Below, piece after piece: positions 61,901 through 64,000 of a stretch of 64,000 nt of DNA (its first letter is position 1; each line of letters begins with the position of its first letter). The position numbers and the translations under genes are program-made. Below the pieces are notes generated by a model. That model worked only from the letters and a program-made list of their open reading frames with translations. It searched no databases and was not told the origin of the DNA. The stretch is taken from the NCBI GenBank assembly GCA_023423275.1, contig JAFAFW010000046.1, positions 1 through 64,000 on the forward strand. Reading direction: 5' to 3'. This DNA is from Pseudomonadota bacterium (GTDB taxonomy: Bacteria > Pseudomonadota > Alphaproteobacteria > Rhizobiales > Hyphomicrobiaceae).

Positions 61901-62699
61901 CGGCTTGACCTTCGGCCTGCACACGCGGCTCGATGAAACGATCACCGCCGTTACGGGCCGCGTGCAGGCTGGGAATGTCTATGTCAATCGCAATACGATC
62001 GGGGCGGTCGTCGGTTCACAGCCCTTTGGTGGACATGGTCTCTCCGGCACGGGTCCAAAGGCCGGCGGCCCACTGTATCTCGCCAGACTATCGAAGAAGC
62101 ACCCAGATCTGGCAGGCGTTGGCACCGCACAGCCCGATCCGGCACTCGTAGATTTCACTCAGTGGCTCGACGGCCAGGGCCAGAGCGACGCTACACAGCG
62201 CGCCCGGCAACTTACCGAGCGTTCCAAAGCCGGCGGCAGTATCGAATTGCCCGGCCCGGTTGGCGAGCGCAACGTCTATGAGCTGCATCCGCGTGGCCGC
62301 ATCCTCCTGTGCCCGCAGACCATCGATGGGCTCGTGGCGCAAATTTCCGCAACACTGGCGACCGGCAACGACGCCATCATCAGCGCTGACACCGAACTCA
62401 AGAGCTGGTGTGCCACTCTACCCCCAGGTGTGCAGAAGCGGATATCCTGGGTGCCCTCGCTTGACCGCGCGGATGGTTGCGCCGGCGCACTTCTGGAAGG
62501 AAATGCAGACTCCGTACGCAGCCTTGGCCAGAGCCTGGCAGCGCTCCCGGGGCCGCTCATCATCATCCAAGCCGCATCAATCGATGAGGTCCGCTCTGCG
62601 ACGCAGCCCTATTCGCTCAATTGGCTGATCAAAGAACGGACGATCTCCATAAATACGACGGCCGCAGGCGGTAACGCATCCCTGATGGCGATGGCATGA
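58998..62699 (+). CDS. putA: bifunctional proline dehydrogenase / L-glutamate gamma-semialdehyde dehydrogenase
   Basis: A 1233-aa protein. PRODH domain: about residues 190-480, with AEEADRLEISLDLFEALAL and RLVKGAYWDSEIKRAQ. P5C dehydrogenase domain: about residues 560-1040, with ETGGQNAMIVDSS (Glu) and the catalytic Cys near residue 845 in SAGQRCSALRVLCL. A C-terminal ALDH-like/inactive region follows. No N-terminal ribbon-helix-helix is present, so it is not an autoregulator; control likely comes from PutR. It oxidises proline to glutamate and feeds electrons to quinone. Confidence 0.95.
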   Translation: MPHAAAGAATSPAPVSPLFSNFAPPLAPRTPLRRAITAATRRPEPETLPRLIEAATLPDEMRAAIAATARRLIEALRAKNQGNSVGALIQEYSLSSQEGVALMCLAEALLRIPDPATRDALIRDKISTGDWQSHLGGGRSLFVNATTWGMAIAGKLVSKRDSKSLASVLTTLIARCGEPVIRRGVDVAMRMMGEQFVTGQTIEKALDRARTLEAEGFRYSYDMLGEAATTAEDAERYYRDYENAIHAIGAASQGRGIYEGPGISIKLSALHPRYTRAKGTRVMGELLPRVIALARLAKRYDIGLNIDAEEADRLEISLDLFEALALDPTLKGWDGLGFVVQAYGKRCPYVIDGIIDLARRAGRRIMVRLVKGAYWDSEIKRAQVDGLADFPVYTRKIYTDVSYVACARKLLSAPDAVYPQFATHNAQTLSSIYHIAGPEYRTGMYEFQCLHGMGEPLYNEVVGTDKLARPCRIYAPVGTHETLLAYLVRRLLENGANSSFVNRISDPTVNVDDLVADPAALASAMPRIGAPHEAIALPPDLFGTRRNSPGIDLADDDQLEKLEAALKHSANLDWHAAPTLATGSARTAPQAVSNPANFSDVVGHVIEADVAEVQQAVRDAFRFAPEWAQVPPQDRAMMLERAADLLLERMPMLIGLLIREAGKSAANAISEAREAADFLRYYADEARRTLKPAHEPLGPIVCISPWNFPLAIFTGQVAAALAAGNPVLAKPANTTPLIAAESVRILHEAGVPVPALQFLPCRGSVAGRMIEMPEVAGVMFTGSTNVARTLQGQLAKRVSIEGKPIPLIAETGGQNAMIVDSSALAEQVVIDVLASAFDSAGQRCSALRVLCLQEDVADRILAMLKGAMSELGVGSTDQLSNDIGPVITAGAKTTIDAHIAVMRARGRDVFQVDLSPEAESGTFVPPTLIEIDRVSELTEEVFGPVLHVVRYRRADVMRMIDDINNTGYGLTFGLHTRLDETITAVTGRVQAGNVYVNRNTIGAVVGSQPFGGHGLSGTGPKAGGPLYLARLSKKHPDLAGVGTAQPDPALVDFTQWLDGQGQSDATQRARQLTERSKAGGSIELPGPVGERNVYELHPRGRILLCPQTIDGLVAQISATLATGNDAIISADTELKSWCATLPPGVQKRISWVPSLDRADGCAGALLEGNADSVRSLGQSLAALPGPLIIIQAASIDEVRSATQPYSLNWLIKERTISINTTAAGGNASLMAMA

Positions 62700-62962
62700 C
62701 ATCATTCACCACCGCGATCGGTAGCGATATGGCCGGCCCATAGGGCCCGCAGACCGTCTCGTCGTCTGCAGGTCTTAAGAGTACGTTACCCTCGGGAGGG
62801 GGGAACGCCGATCAATAAGGCAATGGTATGGCCTCCTTGGCCGGTGCGCAACCTTCCCGCGCTGGATGACAATCCACTGGAAAAACAAAAGCCAAGCGTA
62901 TACGGAATGCCCAGGGGGTAACGAAATCACCCTGGCCAATAAAAGTATTCCGGGAGAACGCT

Positions 62963-63976
62963 ATGAAGTCTGCAAACCGCAGGACGTTCCTGCAGACGGC
63001 CGGAGGCGCGGTGCTGGCCGCGCCGCTCATTTCGCGTTATGCGCACGCGGCCGAATTCAATTACAAGTTCGCCAACAACCTTCCACTTGACCACGCGATG
63101 AACGTGCGCATGAAGGAAGCGGTGGAACGCATCAGCGCCGACACCAACGGGCGCGTGGCAATCCAGATTTTCCCAAGCAACCAGCTCGGCTCGGACACCG
63201 ATACGCTCAACCAGCTACGCTCGGGAGCCGTCGAGTTCTTCACACTGTCCGGCCTGATCCTCTCTGCCCTCGTCCCGGTCGCATCGATCAACGGCATGGG
63301 CTTTGCCTTCAAGGACCACGACGCCGTTTGGACGGCGATGGACGGCGAGCTCGGTGCTCATATCCGCGCCGCGATCGCCAAGTCCGGCCTCCACGCCATG
63401 GAGAAGATTTTCAATAACGGCTTTCGCCAGATCACGACATCCACCAAGCCGATCAATGGTCCTGCCGATCTCGAGGGTCTGAAAATCCGCGTGCCGGTCA
63501 GCCCGCTGTGGACGTCGATGTTCAAGGCGCTCGGCACGGCGCCAACCAGCATCAACTGGAATGAGACGTATACCGCCCTGCAAACCAAAGTCGCCGACGC
63601 GCAGGAAAATCCGCTACCGACAATCGCCGCCGGTAAGATCTACGAAGTGCAGAAATACTGCTCGCTGACCAATCACATGTGGGACGGTTTCTGGTTCCTC
63701 GCCAATCGTCGCGCGTGGAACGCCCTGCCCGCGGATGTCCGCGAGATCTGCGAAAAGCACATCAATGCGGCAGCCGTCGCCGAACGCGCCGATCTCGTCA
63801 CACTGAACCAGACCATCCAGAAAGATCTCGAAGGCAAGGGCCTGACCTTCAATTCACCTCCCACGGAAGGCATCCGCGAGAAGCTGCGCACCGCCAAGTT
63901 CTACGAGGAATGGAAAGGCAAGTACGGCGACGAAGCCTGGGCGCTGCTGGAAAAAACCACCGGCAAGCTGGCCTGA
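62963..63976 (+). CDS. TRAP transporter substrate-binding protein DctP
   Basis: A 337-aa periplasmic protein. The twin-arginine signal peptide MKSANRRTFLQTAGGAVLA ends near SRYAHAAEF. The DctP fold shows FPSNQLGSDTDTLNQLRSGAVEFF, GLKIRVPVSPLWTSMFKALG and ALQTKVADAQENPLPTI, the last containing the carboxylate-binding region. The GGGAG upstream of the ATG fits an RBS. The permease genes must lie beyond the window edge. The ligand is likely a carboxylic or keto acid, not identifiable from sequence. Confidence 0.92.
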   Translation: MKSANRRTFLQTAGGAVLAAPLISRYAHAAEFNYKFANNLPLDHAMNVRMKEAVERISADTNGRVAIQIFPSNQLGSDTDTLNQLRSGAVEFFTLSGLILSALVPVASINGMGFAFKDHDAVWTAMDGELGAHIRAAIAKSGLHAMEKIFNNGFRQITTSTKPINGPADLEGLKIRVPVSPLWTSMFKALGTAPTSINWNETYTALQTKVADAQENPLPTIAAGKIYEVQKYCSLTNHMWDGFWFLANRRAWNALPADVREICEKHINAAAVAERADLVTLNQTIQKDLEGKGLTFNSPPTEGIREKLRTAKFYEEWKGKYGDEAWALLEKTTGKLA

Positions 63977-64000
63977 AGACAGACCGGACATCCGGGCTGC

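Noticed and set aside
1..64000. tRNA genes or attachment-site duplications
   Set aside because: No T-loop/anticodon arrangement was found by eye near the island ends or elsewhere; small tRNA fragments cannot be excluded.

Overview
The window looks like the chromosome of an alphaproteobacterium, most likely of the Hyphomicrobiales. The support is high G+C, an AcpXL-type acyl carrier protein with partner ketosynthases, a ccoNOQP cbb3 oxidase operon with ccoI and ccoS, and a PutA that lacks a DNA-binding domain next to an Lrp-type regulator. I saw no tRNA, rRNA or CRISPR array.

Bases 1-24,544 are a low-oxygen region. Divergent operons hemN-ubiX-ubiD (minus) and ubiT-ubiU-ubiV (plus) encode oxygen-independent haem and ubiquinone synthesis. 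They share a Crp/Fnr-type palindrome. Almost the same palindrome sits in the divergent promoter of an unusual acyl-chain cluster. On its plus side are an AcpXL-like ACP, a FabZ and two tandem pairs of a cysteine-less plus a catalytic ketosynthase. On its minus side are a MaoC-SDR fusion, an FkbH-like protein, a second ACP, an outer-membrane barrel protein and a tandem MaoC protein. A perfect FNR box lies upstream of ccoNOQP, which is followed by a 68-aa membrane protein, a DUF2189 protein, ccoI and ccoS.

Bases ~24,660-47,250 look like a decayed plasmid-derived island. Its ends hold an integrase fragment, a truncated AbiEii, an internally deleted ParB and a lone DnaA domain IV protein (left), and a RepA with five iterons plus a frameshifted DUF6499/DUF2285 gene (right). 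Between them lies an apparently intact, tightly packed seven-gene minus-strand operon of about 17.6 kb. In transcription order it encodes a HigA-like regulator, a giant DUF1998 helicase, a SNF2 helicase, a PglX/DrmMI-like adenine methylase, an SMC/DUF2326-like ATPase with a zinc hook, an HNH nuclease and a GmrSD-like DUF262-DUF1524 protein. It resembles DISARM in part but has a different gene set, and is the best candidate for an undescribed anti-phage system. Scars of ialB-like and GST-like genes mark the right border.

Bases 47,636-64,000 return to ordinary chromosome: a type II NADH dehydrogenase with two Rrf2 paralogues and a MocR regulator; an NsrR regulator divergent from a nitric-oxide/nitrosative-stress operon (nitronate monooxygenase, FdxA, DUF1971, membrane protein, truncated haemoglobin, 5-FTHF cyclo-ligase) with a perfect 10-bp-arm palindrome between them; an ankyrin protein; an Lrp regulator divergent from putA; and a TRAP substrate-binding protein.
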